From the IMG/VR virus record IMGVR_UViG_3300042484_000833, positions 1-64,000 of that record: DNA of 64,000 bases. One strand, written 5' to 3'. Within the stretch, counting starts at the first letter, position 1, and each line of letters starts with the position of its first letter. Shown here piece by piece: positions 15,970 through 27,300 of this stretch. This DNA is from a virus. A program made the translations under genes and the position numbers. The notes below the pieces were generated by a model, which did not search any database, was not told the origin of the DNA, and worked only from the letters and a program-made list of their open reading frames with translations.

Positions 15970-18900
15970 TACTCAATCTCCACCACAAGTTTTTCAACGT
16001 CGACTCGCTCCCCATATACTGTGTAGAAACAATCAATCTTAGATGGAAACAACCCACTATTTTCAACATGAACAACATTGTCTTTAATACATAGAACATA
16101 CAAATTTTGATGTTTACCAATTGGTGTTAAGTTTACTGTGATGGAGTCAGGATCTACAAGTTTGGTCCAGTATTCTGGAAGTTCAATCGTATTACCTTTT
16201 AATCTACCTCTTACATAAACACCGTTTTCAGGTCCTTCTAAACTACCATATCGTAATTTCATTCCAGCTCTAGTTGGGTGATCAATTACAAAAGATTTAG
16301 TAGTTGCTGCGAATGAACCAACGACTTGAAGTGTGTACACTGGAGCACTAGTACCGACACCAACATTGCCGCCATCTCTGTTCAATAATAAACTTGCTGG
16401 AGATGAATTGCTATCATTGTTATATGCTCCGATAACACTACCATTGGTTGTGCTTCCACCTATCCTTAGTTGCTTTCCGCCACTAGTTCCAAACTGACAA
16501 TGCCATACGTCCGCAGCAGTATTGACGCTAAGTTTATATCCTGGACTTGATGTGCCTACTCCAAAATATCCACTAGTATTAAATACGCCTACTTGTAAAG
16601 CATTAACCATGAATGATAATGGATAACTATTATATGTTCCAACGAATCCACCAGGTGTTACGCCACTAACAGCTTGCCATGCATCATGAGCATACATACC
16701 CATACTAACAGTGCCGGTCTTTACATGTATTCTAGCATTGCCGCTGCCGTGAACATTCAATTGTCTGTCCCACCCATTGTAATTAGTAGGCGATTCACCA
16801 ATAGATAATCCACCAAAGGTTTCGCCGATCATGTAACTATTGTGATAAGCAGTAAATGTCCCGGCACTATTAACCTCAAAGCGAACTGTGTTGTTTGTTG
16901 CAAATTGTAATGCTCTGGCCGAATCTGTTCCCAAAACAGTTGCGTAGTTATAAGATCCTGAAAATGTTGAGGCAACTGAACCTTGATTACCAAATATGGT
17001 GTTTCCAGCAGTGTTTTTTATAACAAACAAAGCGGCGTTTGCACCTGTTGTTGACTCCATTCTCGTTAACACCGAGGCATTTTGAATGTCTAACGAATAT
17101 CCATTAGCAACTGTGGTGGTGCCAATGCCAACTCCGCCAGTTGAGGTCGAAGTACCAACTAGCACCATGGTAGGAACATCGCCCACATAACTTGCGCCCA
17201 CTGTATAAAAATGCAACTCTCCCCTATTCCAATTAGGGTCGGTGCCGCTAGCGCCACCGATGCCCGTCTTTTTGCCCATAATGGCAGCATACATCGAGTT
17301 GTAACTACCGGAGTTAGAAAGAGCTGAGAATGTTATTGCTGGAGAATAAGAATTAGTTGTATTATTTTCATTATGAAGTGTAAGACCAATACTTTGGCCT
17401 CTAGTAGTTCCAGAGCTGCTTCTTGTGATGGCTATAACTGCATCTTTACCATCCGCAGCCCAATTAGTGCCATTAGATGTTAATAGTCGATTATTTCTTG
17501 AAGTATAGTGAGTTGAATCTGAATCCACGTTAGTAAAACTAAAAAACTCATCGTTGGGCGCAAGGAATCTGCCTCCGCCATTGAAGCTTGACATTGTAGT
17601 TGTAGTTGAGCCTCGGCCAGTTACTGTGGCCAGAGTATCGGCTTCAGCAGTTAGTGGAGTAATGTTTCCTTCATGCCACACTCTATGAGCAACTGCGCCC
17701 ATGCTCCAACCACCAACTTTTAAGTCAGTACCATCTAATCCTAGTTTTATAGCATATGATCCAGGTCTATGGAAAGTCATGTAAGCAGGGTTAGTACTGC
17801 CAGTTCCATATATTTCCAATCCTGGAGTACCTTGAGAACCATCAGCAAATGTTCCAGAACTGCCCCTTGTAATAAACCCGCGGTTTGTCACGGTGGCCAG
17901 TGTATCGGCTTCTGCTGTAAGATACGTGCTAGTGTCTGCACTAAGTACGCCGCCAACGCCAAGTTTAACGAATCCAGATGTTCCAAGGTCTGGAAGTTTG
18001 ACAGAGCCGTTTGCTGTTAGACCACCTGAGAAAGTTGATAGAGTACTGGTAGTGGCGCCTCGGCTAGTAACAGTTGACAGTGTATCAGCTTCAGCAAATG
18101 ATGTTAAAATAGTAGCACCGTTAATAGTAGCACTTGAAGCACTGGTAAGTTCAGGTACGCTATCTGGAGTAAAGGCAGCAATATTGGTGCCAGCGCCAGG
18201 GCTGCTAATGATAAACATTGTGTCCATTGGCGGTGGATTTGTCCCTGTTTGATTCCAATTGGTTGTTAGCCGAACATCGCACTGTGCGTAAGCGGTAGTT
18301 TCGACGTAGATGGGTATCCATCGTTGATCACCTGTGCCTGTCACTGATGCGCCCACAGTTACTCTAAAATTGTTTGGGCCAATGCCTATATATTCAACTA
18401 GTCTAAGTGTTGATGTTGGACCGCTGCCATAAGATACAGTGTATTTTTTCTTAAGACCAGAACCGTAATATTTTTCCAACAATTCAATTTCAATAACACC
18501 AATGCTATTCCAGTCGTTGAAATCCACAGCAACTCTTGCTATTTCAAATTGTTTTGCCTGGTTACCGCTTTGTGGTATTGCCCAATAAAACGTTTTAACT
18601 GCCGACACAGGACCTTGATATGCTGTAGAATCGTATCCATCTAACAGTTCAGAGTCTGCAGCTTTTGCAGTTTTACCTAGATATCTTAAATCTAGATCTA
18701 CAGATGCTAACCCAGTTACGTGTCCATAAGTATCAAGTGTTACATCTTGAATTACTGTTCCGTTAGAATTATCAACACTTGCTTGACTGCTAGTATCGGC
18801 ATGATTAACTGTGACCGCACCTGTGGCACCAGATATCGTGATTGCATTACCTGCAACTAAACTAGTAACACCTGTATTGGTAATTACCGGAGTTGATCCT

Positions 18901-21353
18901 TCACCTGTGGCTGTTCCCACGGTAATGCCAGTGCCTGCTGTCATTGAAGCAACATAGTTACCTGTAGTGTCTGTTCCCAATGCCACGCTGTCGGCAGCAA
19001 TTGTTGTGGCAAAGCTAGCGGTGCCGCTGGCTAAGTCTGTTAGCGTGGCAGTACCAGTTCCTGTAACGTCACCTGTTAATGTAATAGTGACAACTGGGTC
19101 GGGCTTGTTTGTTATATTAGTCCAATCGTTATAGTAACTACCGTTTTGTCCATCTAATAAATCTGCGTTTAAGTTAGTGACTACTGTTGTGCTGGTTACT
19201 GTCAACGGTGCTGTGCCTACAGCCACTGTTGAAATTAATTCTGTTCCTGATAATTTTGTGTTAGCAGAAAATGCGTTAGTAGTTTTAACCCATGTAAATG
19301 TTTTATCAGTATCACCTTTAAGTGTGATTCCGCCACCGTCTGCAGTAAAATCAGTTGCTGCTCCAACTGTAAATGTCACATTGCCTGCGACTGAGTGATT
19401 AATGCTAGCTGTAAATTGAGTTAAACTGTTAACAGTTAAGATTAATGCGGCTGCGCCGAAAGCTCCGGGTCCTGTATTAACAGTCAATGACATTCCAGGA
19501 ATCAAACTTTTAGTATCGCCTGTTGTTAAATTTACAATAGCAGTTACCAATGTTAGTGTGGCCTGTAACCCTGATTTGGCAACAATACTACCTAATTCTA
19601 TATTTTTATCATCAACAGATACTATGGTAGAATTAACAGTAGTGGTTGTTCCATTAACTATCAAGTCTCCAGATACAGTCATTGTCCCAACTATATCAAT
19701 TGCTCCGCTTGGCCTAATATAAAATCTATCAGCCATAGTGTTAGAGGTTGCTCCGCTGGTTCCAACCTGAGCAGTTCTAAATACAATATCTCCGCTGCCG
19801 CCCGTGCCAGTGCCATTACCTGCTTCAATTATTGTATTAACGCCTACTTGATTCGTACCTACAGAGATTCCAGAGCGGAAAGTTGCTATTCCTCCTAGGC
19901 CTAAAGTTGAGGCATCGCCCGCGCCTATTGTCGCGGCTCCGCCATTTCCACTGGTTGCACCACCAGGGCCCGCTTTTAATGTTAAACTAGTACCATTACT
20001 AGTCACTCCAGTCGCACCAGGAAGGATGGTTAAATTACTGCTTGTTTGTGTTGTGATTGTGGTTGATGTTGAACCTGCACCTACTGTCAGTGTATTATTA
20101 TTAACCGACATTGCTTGGGCAGCAGTGCCGCCAGCTGTCATCGTTTTAAATACTAGATTGAATGCTTCGGCGCCAGCAGTTACGTTGGTCGATACTGATT
20201 CAATGTAAGAACCGGCAATACCTGTACCAGCAGCGTTTTCTGTAATGAACTGTACACCAGTGCCAATACCTGCAGCGGCAGTGCCTGTGGTTGTATGACT
20301 AAATTTAATTGGATAAGTGGTATTGTTAGCAACAGCATCATCTAGCGTAAATGTATAAGTGTTTGGAACGTACGAAGTATTAGCATTATAAGTGACTGTG
20401 TCGCCACTTGCATTGCCAAGTGTTGTATTGCCATCGACTAATAAATTACCTCTTACAGTGGTATTCAAAGTGGTGGCACCCATGCTGATTGCGGCAGCTT
20501 GACCAAAGTTAATTGCAGTAATGTTAGCGTTGAATAAACTTGCTGTACCTGTATTGCTACTTGCAATACTTGGATTGGTGCCGTTCATATTGAATGTGTG
20601 GGCGTTGGTTCCTGTAATCGTTTGATTGCCAATGGTCAATGTGCCAGTGGCAGCGCCTATATCAATAGTTGTGGCTGCACCAAATGCGTTAACTGTTGTA
20701 CTTGTTGTATTCCACAAGGTAACAGTTGCTTGTGTTCCTACTACAGTTGGATTACTTAGTGTAATAGTTCCGCTAGTTGTACCTACCGAAATAGTAGTCG
20801 CTGCGCCAAATAAATTACCAGTTGTTGACACTGTATTGAATACGTTGGCTGTTGTAACACCTGTATTAGTTCTAATAGTGGCAGTACCAGTTGTGGCATC
20901 TCCACGAACTTCAAGTATGCTGTTACCAGTTGTAGTGCCAATGTTTAATACAGCGGCCGTGCCACCGATATTGAATGTACCGGCGCCAGCACCGGTACCA
21001 ATATTCATTGTACCAGTAGTCAAACTAGTAAACGCATTTATAATACCAGTTGTTACGTCTGTTGATAAATTGATTGTACCTGCTGCTGTGCCAGACACTT
21101 TCAATATATTGCCAGTAATTGCTCCGCCTAACGTAGTTGTTGTTAATGCTGCAGCACTAGTGCCTAAATTAATTGTTGTGCCGCCTGCTTGAAAATCAGT
21201 ACCTACGTACAGTTTCTTAGCAATTGCGCTGCCGCCAGCAGTATTTAAAGAAGCATTTGTATCAGATGAGCTTGATGCATCTGTCGTGCTTTGTATTGTA
21301 GTCTTTTCTGTGACAGTCAGGCCGTTCTTAACGACGAAGTCTATTGTTGCCAT
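15969..21353 (-). CDS. Giant tail fibre protein (1794 aa) with conserved C-terminal domain
   Basis: Residues ~1-500 are repeated beta-strand motifs (TINLGTSAAALTTTTLGGAI, TGNLFGAATTISVGTTSGTI) also present in the fibre at 28639-34047. Around 540-620 a DLIVNGTTTTVNSTIVSVDD motif and later ELLDGYDSTAY / LLDGQNGSYYNDW motifs are typical of T4-like fibres. The last ~110 residues (KSFVIDHPTRAGMKLRYGSL, EGPENGVYVRGRLKGNTIEL, PEYWTKLVDPDSITVNLTPI) form a C-terminal domain shared by many marine T4-like fibre and structural proteins; it may be a trimerisation or tip domain. No autoproteolytic S74 catalytic motif was seen. Strong ribosome binding site (GGTGGAG) and a late-promoter-like box lie upstream. 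Probably a long tail fibre subunit; which T4 fibre it replaces is unclear. Confidence 0.72.
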   Translation of the reverse strand: MATIDFVVKNGLTVTEKTTIQSTTDASSSSDTNASLNTAGGSAIAKKLYVGTDFQAGGTTINLGTSAAALTTTTLGGAITGNILKVSGTAAGTINLSTDVTTGIINAFTSLTTGTMNIGTGAGAGTFNIGGTAAVLNIGTTTGNSILEVRGDATTGTATIRTNTGVTTANVFNTVSTTGNLFGAATTISVGTTSGTITLSNPTVVGTQATVTLWNTTSTTVNAFGAATTIDIGAATGTLTIGNQTITGTNAHTFNMNGTNPSIASSNTGTASLFNANITAINFGQAAAISMGATTLNTTVRGNLLVDGNTTLGNASGDTVTYNANTSYVPNTYTFTLDDAVANNTTYPIKFSHTTTGTAAAGIGTGVQFITENAAGTGIAGSYIESVSTNVTAGAEAFNLVFKTMTAGGTAAQAMSVNNNTLTVGAGSTSTTITTQTSSNLTILPGATGVTSNGTSLTLKAGPGGATSGNGGAATIGAGDASTLGLGGIATFRSGISVGTNQVGVNTIIEAGNGTGTGGSGDIVFRTAQVGTSGATSNTMADRFYIRPSGAIDIVGTMTVSGDLIVNGTTTTVNSTIVSVDDKNIELGSIVAKSGLQATLTLVTAIVNLTTGDTKSLIPGMSLTVNTGPGAFGAAALILTVNSLTQFTASINHSVAGNVTFTVGAATDFTADGGGITLKGDTDKTFTWVKTTNAFSANTKLSGTELISTVAVGTAPLTVTSTTVVTNLNADLLDGQNGSYYNDWTNITNKPDPVVTITLTGDVTGTGTATLTDLASGTASFATTIAADSVALGTDTTGNYVASMTAGTGITVGTATGEGSTPVITNTGVTSLVAGNAITISGATGAVTVNHADTSSQASVDNSNGTVIQDVTLDTYGHVTGLASVDLDLRYLGKTAKAADSELLDGYDSTAYQGPVSAVKTFYWAIPQSGNQAKQFEIARVAVDFNDWNSIGVIEIELLEKYYGSGLKKKYTVSYGSGPTSTLRLVEYIGIGPNNFRVTVGASVTGTGDQRWIPIYVETTAYAQCDVRLTTNWNQTGTNPPPMDTMFIISSPGAGTNIAAFTPDSVPELTSASSATINGATILTSFAEADTLSTVTSRGATTSTLSTFSGGLTANGSVKLPDLGTSGFVKLGVGGVLSADTSTYLTAEADTLATVTNRGFITRGSSGTFADGSQGTPGLEIYGTGSTNPAYMTFHRPGSYAIKLGLDGTDLKVGGWSMGAVAHRVWHEGNITPLTAEADTLATVTGRGSTTTTMSSFNGGGRFLAPNDEFFSFTNVDSDSTHYTSRNNRLLTSNGTNWAADGKDAVIAITRSSSGTTRGQSIGLTLHNENNTTNSYSPAITFSALSNSGSYNSMYAAIMGKKTGIGGASGTDPNWNRGELHFYTVGASYVGDVPTMVLVGTSTSTGGVGIGTTTVANGYSLDIQNASVLTRMESTTGANAALFVIKNTAGNTIFGNQGSVASTFSGSYNYATVLGTDSARALQFATNNTVRFEVNSAGTFTAYHNSYMIGETFGGLSIGESPTNYNGWDRQLNVHGSGNARIHVKTGTVSMGMYAHDAWQAVSGVTPGGFVGTYNSYPLSFMVNALQVGVFNTSGYFGVGTSSPGYKLSVNTAADVWHCQFGTSGGKQLRIGGSTTNGSVIGAYNNDSNSSPASLLLNRDGGNVGVGTSAPVYTLQVVGSFAATTKSFVIDHPTRAGMKLRYGSLEGPENGVYVRGRLKGNTIELPEYWTKLVDPDSITVNLTPIGKHQNLYVLCIKDNVVHVENSGLFPSKIDCFYTVYGERVDVEKLVVEIE

Positions 21354-21379
21354 TTGGTTTCACTCTCCACCAGTATGTT

Positions 21380-21390
21380 GTATTTATTAG
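21380..21390 (-). promoter_or_regulatory. Candidate late promoter for the 1794-aa fibre gene
   Basis: Minus strand CTAATAAATAC, about 27 bases before the ATG at 21353, overlapping the last bases of the upstream 2392-aa gene. Same form as the box at 6778-6788. Confidence 0.5.
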
Positions 21391-24300
21391 ATAGTGTTTA
21401 ACGTTCTCACTACCCTCACTTTGATTGTATTACCTGCTGTCGATTGGGCAGAAAGTTCTAAATTAGCACCGTTCACAGCGGCTGTAAACACTACTAAACT
21501 ATTGCCAGTTTTAACTACACCGTAGTCTGTCATTTGTGCTGTTGTGCCGTTATGAATTGTTAAAATTTCACTAACTTGATAGTTGCCACTGTCAGTACCT
21601 GCTGTACAAGTTACTTGTAAAATGTACTTGGCACTGCGGTATGTAGCTATTGGAAATGTACTTACTACTGTAGGAGCGCTAGCGACAATGCTAGCTGTTT
21701 CGCTTGAACTTTCGTATGCTTGACCGTTTAATGATAGTGTTCCTATAGCAAGTGTACTTGTTGTGCTACCAATATTAATTGTGCCGGTAGTTACACCGGT
21801 ATAGATATTGACTGTGCCAGTAGTCACATCACTGGTCAAGTTAACTGTGCCTGCTGTAGTGCTTTTAATTTTAACAATATTACCAGTTACAGCACCGCCA
21901 AATGTTAGTGTACTTGCTCCACCCGTAGCATTTGTAGCAATATTGATGGCTGTGGCACTAGATGATGAGTTGGCTAGTGCCAGTGTGGTTGCCGAGCCAG
22001 CAAAGTTAACTGTGCCAACAATCTGATTAAACACATTAGCAGTGGACATTGAAGTTTCTAAATCTAATTGATTCGAAACCCCCGACTGGTCAATACGCAT
22101 ACGCTCAGTCATCACTTGTTGCTCGTCTCCCGAACTTCCCTGTGACGGTGTCTTAAACTTTATTGAGCCGCCCGCCATACTGTTGCCAGTGTTGGCGCCA
22201 CTTTGAATAATAATGTTGGCGCCGGCTATGTTTGTACCTACTGCGTTTTCGCCTTTTAACGTTGAAGTTACTGGTGCAACACTGGCTTCGCTTGAGCCTA
22301 GCGTTATGTTTCTATTTCTCAAAACAATAGTACTTTCTCTTACTATTGTACCAACACGAGCCAAGTTAGATTGTGTAGTAGCTGTAGTAATTTTAAAACT
22401 AAATGTAGTACTTGTTGCGCTGGCCGACGTTACAGGCCATGTGCCGTTGATGTTAGTATCGCCTGAACTAGCGACAGTAACTTGATCTCCTGTTCTAATA
22501 CCTAAACTTGTGTTAGTGTCAGTGAACGCTATTGGGGTTGTTACTGTGATAATTCCTGTTACTGCTGAACTCAAGTACACACGGGCAGCGTCAACACCTG
22601 ATACTGTTGTACCTGCTGGAATAAATGCGTTACCTTGTACAAGCATACCTGTTCGTACACCCGCAGCAATTGGACTAGATCCAAACATTAAGAATGTGTC
22701 TGCATTAGTTGATGCTGTGCCTAAACTCATGCCAGTTGCGCCAATGAACACACTGCCTGTTCCTGCTGTTGACACCACAGTAGCACCAGTATTTGCGTAG
22801 GTAAATGTAGTCAAACTGGTTACTGTAACAACGGCGTTAACAGTATTAAATCCAGCGTCACCGCAAACAATAGTCACTGTATCAGTTGAGATTAATCCGT
22901 GATTGGTAGTTGTGGCAATTGTTGCCACGTTTGAGCCGTTTCGTGCTACTGTGCTGATAACACCTGTTAGTCCAACGTTGGCTGTTACAGTTACTATAGC
23001 ACTGCCGCCGGTTGTGTAACTCTTAACATTGGTTGTAAATGCTTCACTGGCTGTATTTGATCCAATAACTACACTGCTTGCAGCACTGCCAATAGATACT
23101 GCTTTGGTGTTGGCGTCAAATACAAATGCTTGTGCTGTACTACTGGTTGTAATTGCAGCACCTGTAGCATCATATGATTTAGCAATTGTTAAACCTGGAC
23201 TCCACTGTGGCGCGGTGCCACTACTAGTCATTACGGTATTAGCAACACCAATATTTAATTTGTTTAGTGTAGCAGATGCACTAGCATATAGTGTATCACC
23301 TTGTGTATACGTTACTAAACCAGTTCCTCCCACGCTAACTGGTTGAGTTGTGTGATTGGCAGAATCTAGTACGTAAGCTAAATTTTTAGTTTGTAATGTT
23401 CCAGCATCAATAACATTGTCTTTTATCAACACTTGACCTTCACCTAAACTAGATCCAAGTCCTACACTAAATTGTACAGTGTTAAAACTAGCTACGCCTG
23501 GGCTTGTATAGTTGCCCACAGCACCAGTACTGTTTACTTTAGTAACATCAAATGTTAGTGCGCCGTAGTACGGGCTTGATCCGCTGCCTGTTAATGTTAA
23601 AGCACTGCTAGCTGCAAGAGCTGCACTTTGTACCACAGTTGACCAAATACTATCACCTCGCAAAAACGTACTGCTACTAGCTGAACCAGTGGCTAATCGT
23701 GATGTTGCAATAATACCAGATACAATATTACTAGCATCAATTGTGGTAGCAACTAAACTATTCCAGTTGCCCCGTGTTTGACTACTTGTATTCACTACTC
23801 CAGTAATTTTAATGCTATTCTTAATAAATGTTATAGTTCCTGAACCTGTAGCAGTTAAATCAACAGCACCGATAGTTACACCAGCAGTACTATCTAACGC
23901 ATCGCTTCGCAATTCATGAATACTAAAACTATTTGTAGTTATGCTGCCAACAAAGAAGTGCCTTCCTGAAGTAATTTGTACACTACTCTGCTCTGGTAAA
24001 CTTGATCCTATTATCTGAAAAGCGTCGCCTGTAGTAAATCCATGAGCAGGTACAGTAATAGTATTGTTAACAATATCTACCGTCTTACGTGTAAATGTAT
24101 GGCCGGTGCCTGTACTAGAACTTAGTACTTGAATTGTTCCCAATGAATAGTTATTATACAATTCAATTGTGCTTGTGGTAATAACTTTAGCATAATAAAC
24201 GTTACCAGATATTAGGCCACCTACTGCTGGGTCTGTACCGGGACTGTATATTACAGGGTCGCCGTTAGTGAATCCGTGGAGTGCCAGTGTGGTAATTCTA

Positions 24301-27300
24301 TTTAATACAGTGTCAACGCCGCCGCCACTGCCTGTTGAAGCAGCATTGAATGTTGCCGTTACGGTTGTAGTGGCAGTGACAGTTAGTTGTGTTGCGGCAT
24401 TATCTTCAACAAAGTCAGGCGCACCGTTAGTAGCAACAAAGGTCTCGCCGCCAAATAAGTTTGTATAAATGCGTTTTTCAATAGCATTAACTAATATTTG
24501 AAAGCCTGATCCAGTGCCGTTACCAAATCCGCCTGCTACCGATACAGCAGATAGAGCATTACCTACAGCATAATTTGCTCCGCCAAATACAATGTCAACA
24601 CCTGTTACTGCTCCAGCGGCCACTGTGATGTCTGCCAGGGCGCCAACACCAGTGCCTGAAACGTTGGTTAATGGAACACTGTAATATACTCCGTTGGTAT
24701 ATAATGTTCCGCCTGTTAGACCTGACAAATTGTTAACACTGGTAATTATGCCAGCACGTAGTTCAATAAATTCCGCCTGTGCTTGATTATCAGCTGCAGT
24801 TAATACTGTACGTATTGAGCCTGTTTCTACAGCGGGAGTAAAGAATTTTAAAGTAGCTGTAGTTGTACTTGCCACTGTACTAGTTGCTGGAAACGTAACT
24901 GTAAAAGTTCGTGGGTTAACTCCCATATTGACTACAGTAATCTTTGAACCTAATGGTATAGTTCCAGCTGTATCAAATACAAAGTCGCCTACCGTGATGG
25001 TTCCGGTTAAGCTGGCTGATGCCACACTACCAGTCATTGTTAATGCACTAGATGCGCCTGCTAGTGTGGCTGTTGCTGTGGTGCTAGCACTAGTTGAGCT
25101 GTCGGCAGCAGTATTTGTGTAATAAAATTCAGTAGTACTTGTTACGGTAATAGTCGCAGTTGCTGAAAAACTTGAAGTTGTTGCACTAATTTTAACTTCA
25201 TTGTTTGTTATAAAATTATGAACTAGTGCGCTTGTGATGTAAGCATTGTTGTTATATCTAAATGCCGCACTGATAGTTCCATTAGTAAATATTGGACTTG
25301 CTGTATTTTCAGTGATTAAATATTGTCCAGTTGTTGAAATACGTAGAAAATAGTTATTAGTTGATGAAGCAGCGGCTGTTACCGCACTTGGATTTACTGC
25401 TGTGTTAGTAGTACTAGGAGTTCTATCAGTGCCTATAATCAATGTATTGGCCGAAGCGGTAAATGGTGTGTTGAAGTTTGCTCCAACGCTGCCCACAATA
25501 ATTGCACTGGCAGCAGTGTAGTCTGCTTTGGTAATACCACTAGCACCACCGTAATAAATTGTACCTTGTACTGTGGCAGTGCCAGGATTAATATTTGTGA
25601 ATACTGTGAATGTACCTGCGGCTGCTCTATTAATTTTCCAAACACCGTTATAGGCAGCAGGAGTAACACCTTCAATTAACACATAAGTATTTGCTGTCAA
25701 TGTGACAGCTCCGCTGTGTGTCACAGTAAATGTGTTGATGCCCGATGTAATTGCAGTGGTGGCTGTATTAGCTGTAGTTTGTATAACAACAGATCCAATA
25801 GGAGCTGTAACAACTCCGCCTGTCAATGTTAATTCTTGTTGATAGAAATTTTCTGTAGCAATGTCACCTGATAATATGTCGCTTGCTGGAATGTTGTCAA
25901 CTTGTATCAAACGGCTGTCGATACCATTTGAACTCCAACTGGTAAAACTACGGCTAGTTGGAATCAAATCGCTATTAATTTGTCCGTTACTGTTTAGTTG
26001 TACCAGCGAACCTGGGATTGCGTTAGTGCTTACGCTCTTATCTAATACATTACCCAAGTGAGTTTGAAAATATGTATAGGTTGCTAGTTGTGTACTGAGC
26101 CTAGAGTGTTTTGGTCCACCAGGTTCATCATTGCCAAGCTCAGGATCAACACTAATACTTTCAACAGTTACGCCGCCAACTCCGAGACGCAACACATCTA
26201 GTGTGTCAACTGTGATTTTGTTTGTGAATGTTACGTTACCAGTTCTGTTAAAGGCTGTAATAAAAGTGCCAACTTTAAAGTCGCCTAGTTCGTTAGTACC
26301 CGATGTATAAACTCGACCAGCAGCTTCACTTACCTGTTCGTATGCTGATACAGTTTTACCACCGTTTTGCGGTAACGCATTGTAATCTGTGCCGCTGCCT
26401 GCATATTCCCAAGTATGGCTTGAGCTGTTGGTAATACTGGGTCTATGGAACCAAATTTCTTTACCCGGTAATGTTACAACATTGGTATATGATCCGCCAA
26501 TTAGTGAAGGGGCAATTTCAAAATCAGCACCGTATAAATCTGTTCTAGCAGTTGCTGTACTCACGGTGTAGGTTACACTTACACCTGCAACTTGTGTAAT
26601 TGAGCTTGCTGCTGTAAACACATTACGAGTTTCAGTAAGTCCAATAGTTACTTTATTAATGTTTAACGTTAATGTTCGTGTTCCGCTGACATAACTGTAG
26701 ACGTAGCCTTTGCTGGGGAATCCGCCAGTAGTACCTTCAACTAAGTCTCCTATAACAAACGTGTAGCCGCTTGGGCTTCCTGCTGCTAGAACAAGGGTTT
26801 GAAATGTATTATGTGTGTCTGTAACAGCATTAACAAACATATCATAATCTTGTCTAATAAAATTTTGTGTGCCAACACCCGCAAAGGTAATGTCGACTAA
26901 TTTTGTTAAACTATTATCGTAGTATAATTGAAACGTGTCATTTGTTAATTTCTTAACATAAAAAATGTCGCCGTCAAATATATTTCCCAATTGTGTAGTG
27001 CCGTTAGACTCATAAGATATCTGATCTTGATTTAATAAACCGTGAGCTACTATGGTAAATGTATCAGTGCCTATATCGATAGCTGTGGCAGAATTAAAAC
27101 TAACACTTAGATAATTTCCCAATGCTGTTTTATAACTATTTGTCAAGTTGGCATTTGTTGTTGGATCATAAATTTGAATAACAAACTCTTCAACAGGACC
27201 ATTAATGCGAGTCCAACCGAACGCTGTAATTGTTTGTATACTACCGGTTGTTCCCGTAGTGCCAATGTATCCTTTGTCAAAGGCAAAAGCGTTAGGACTA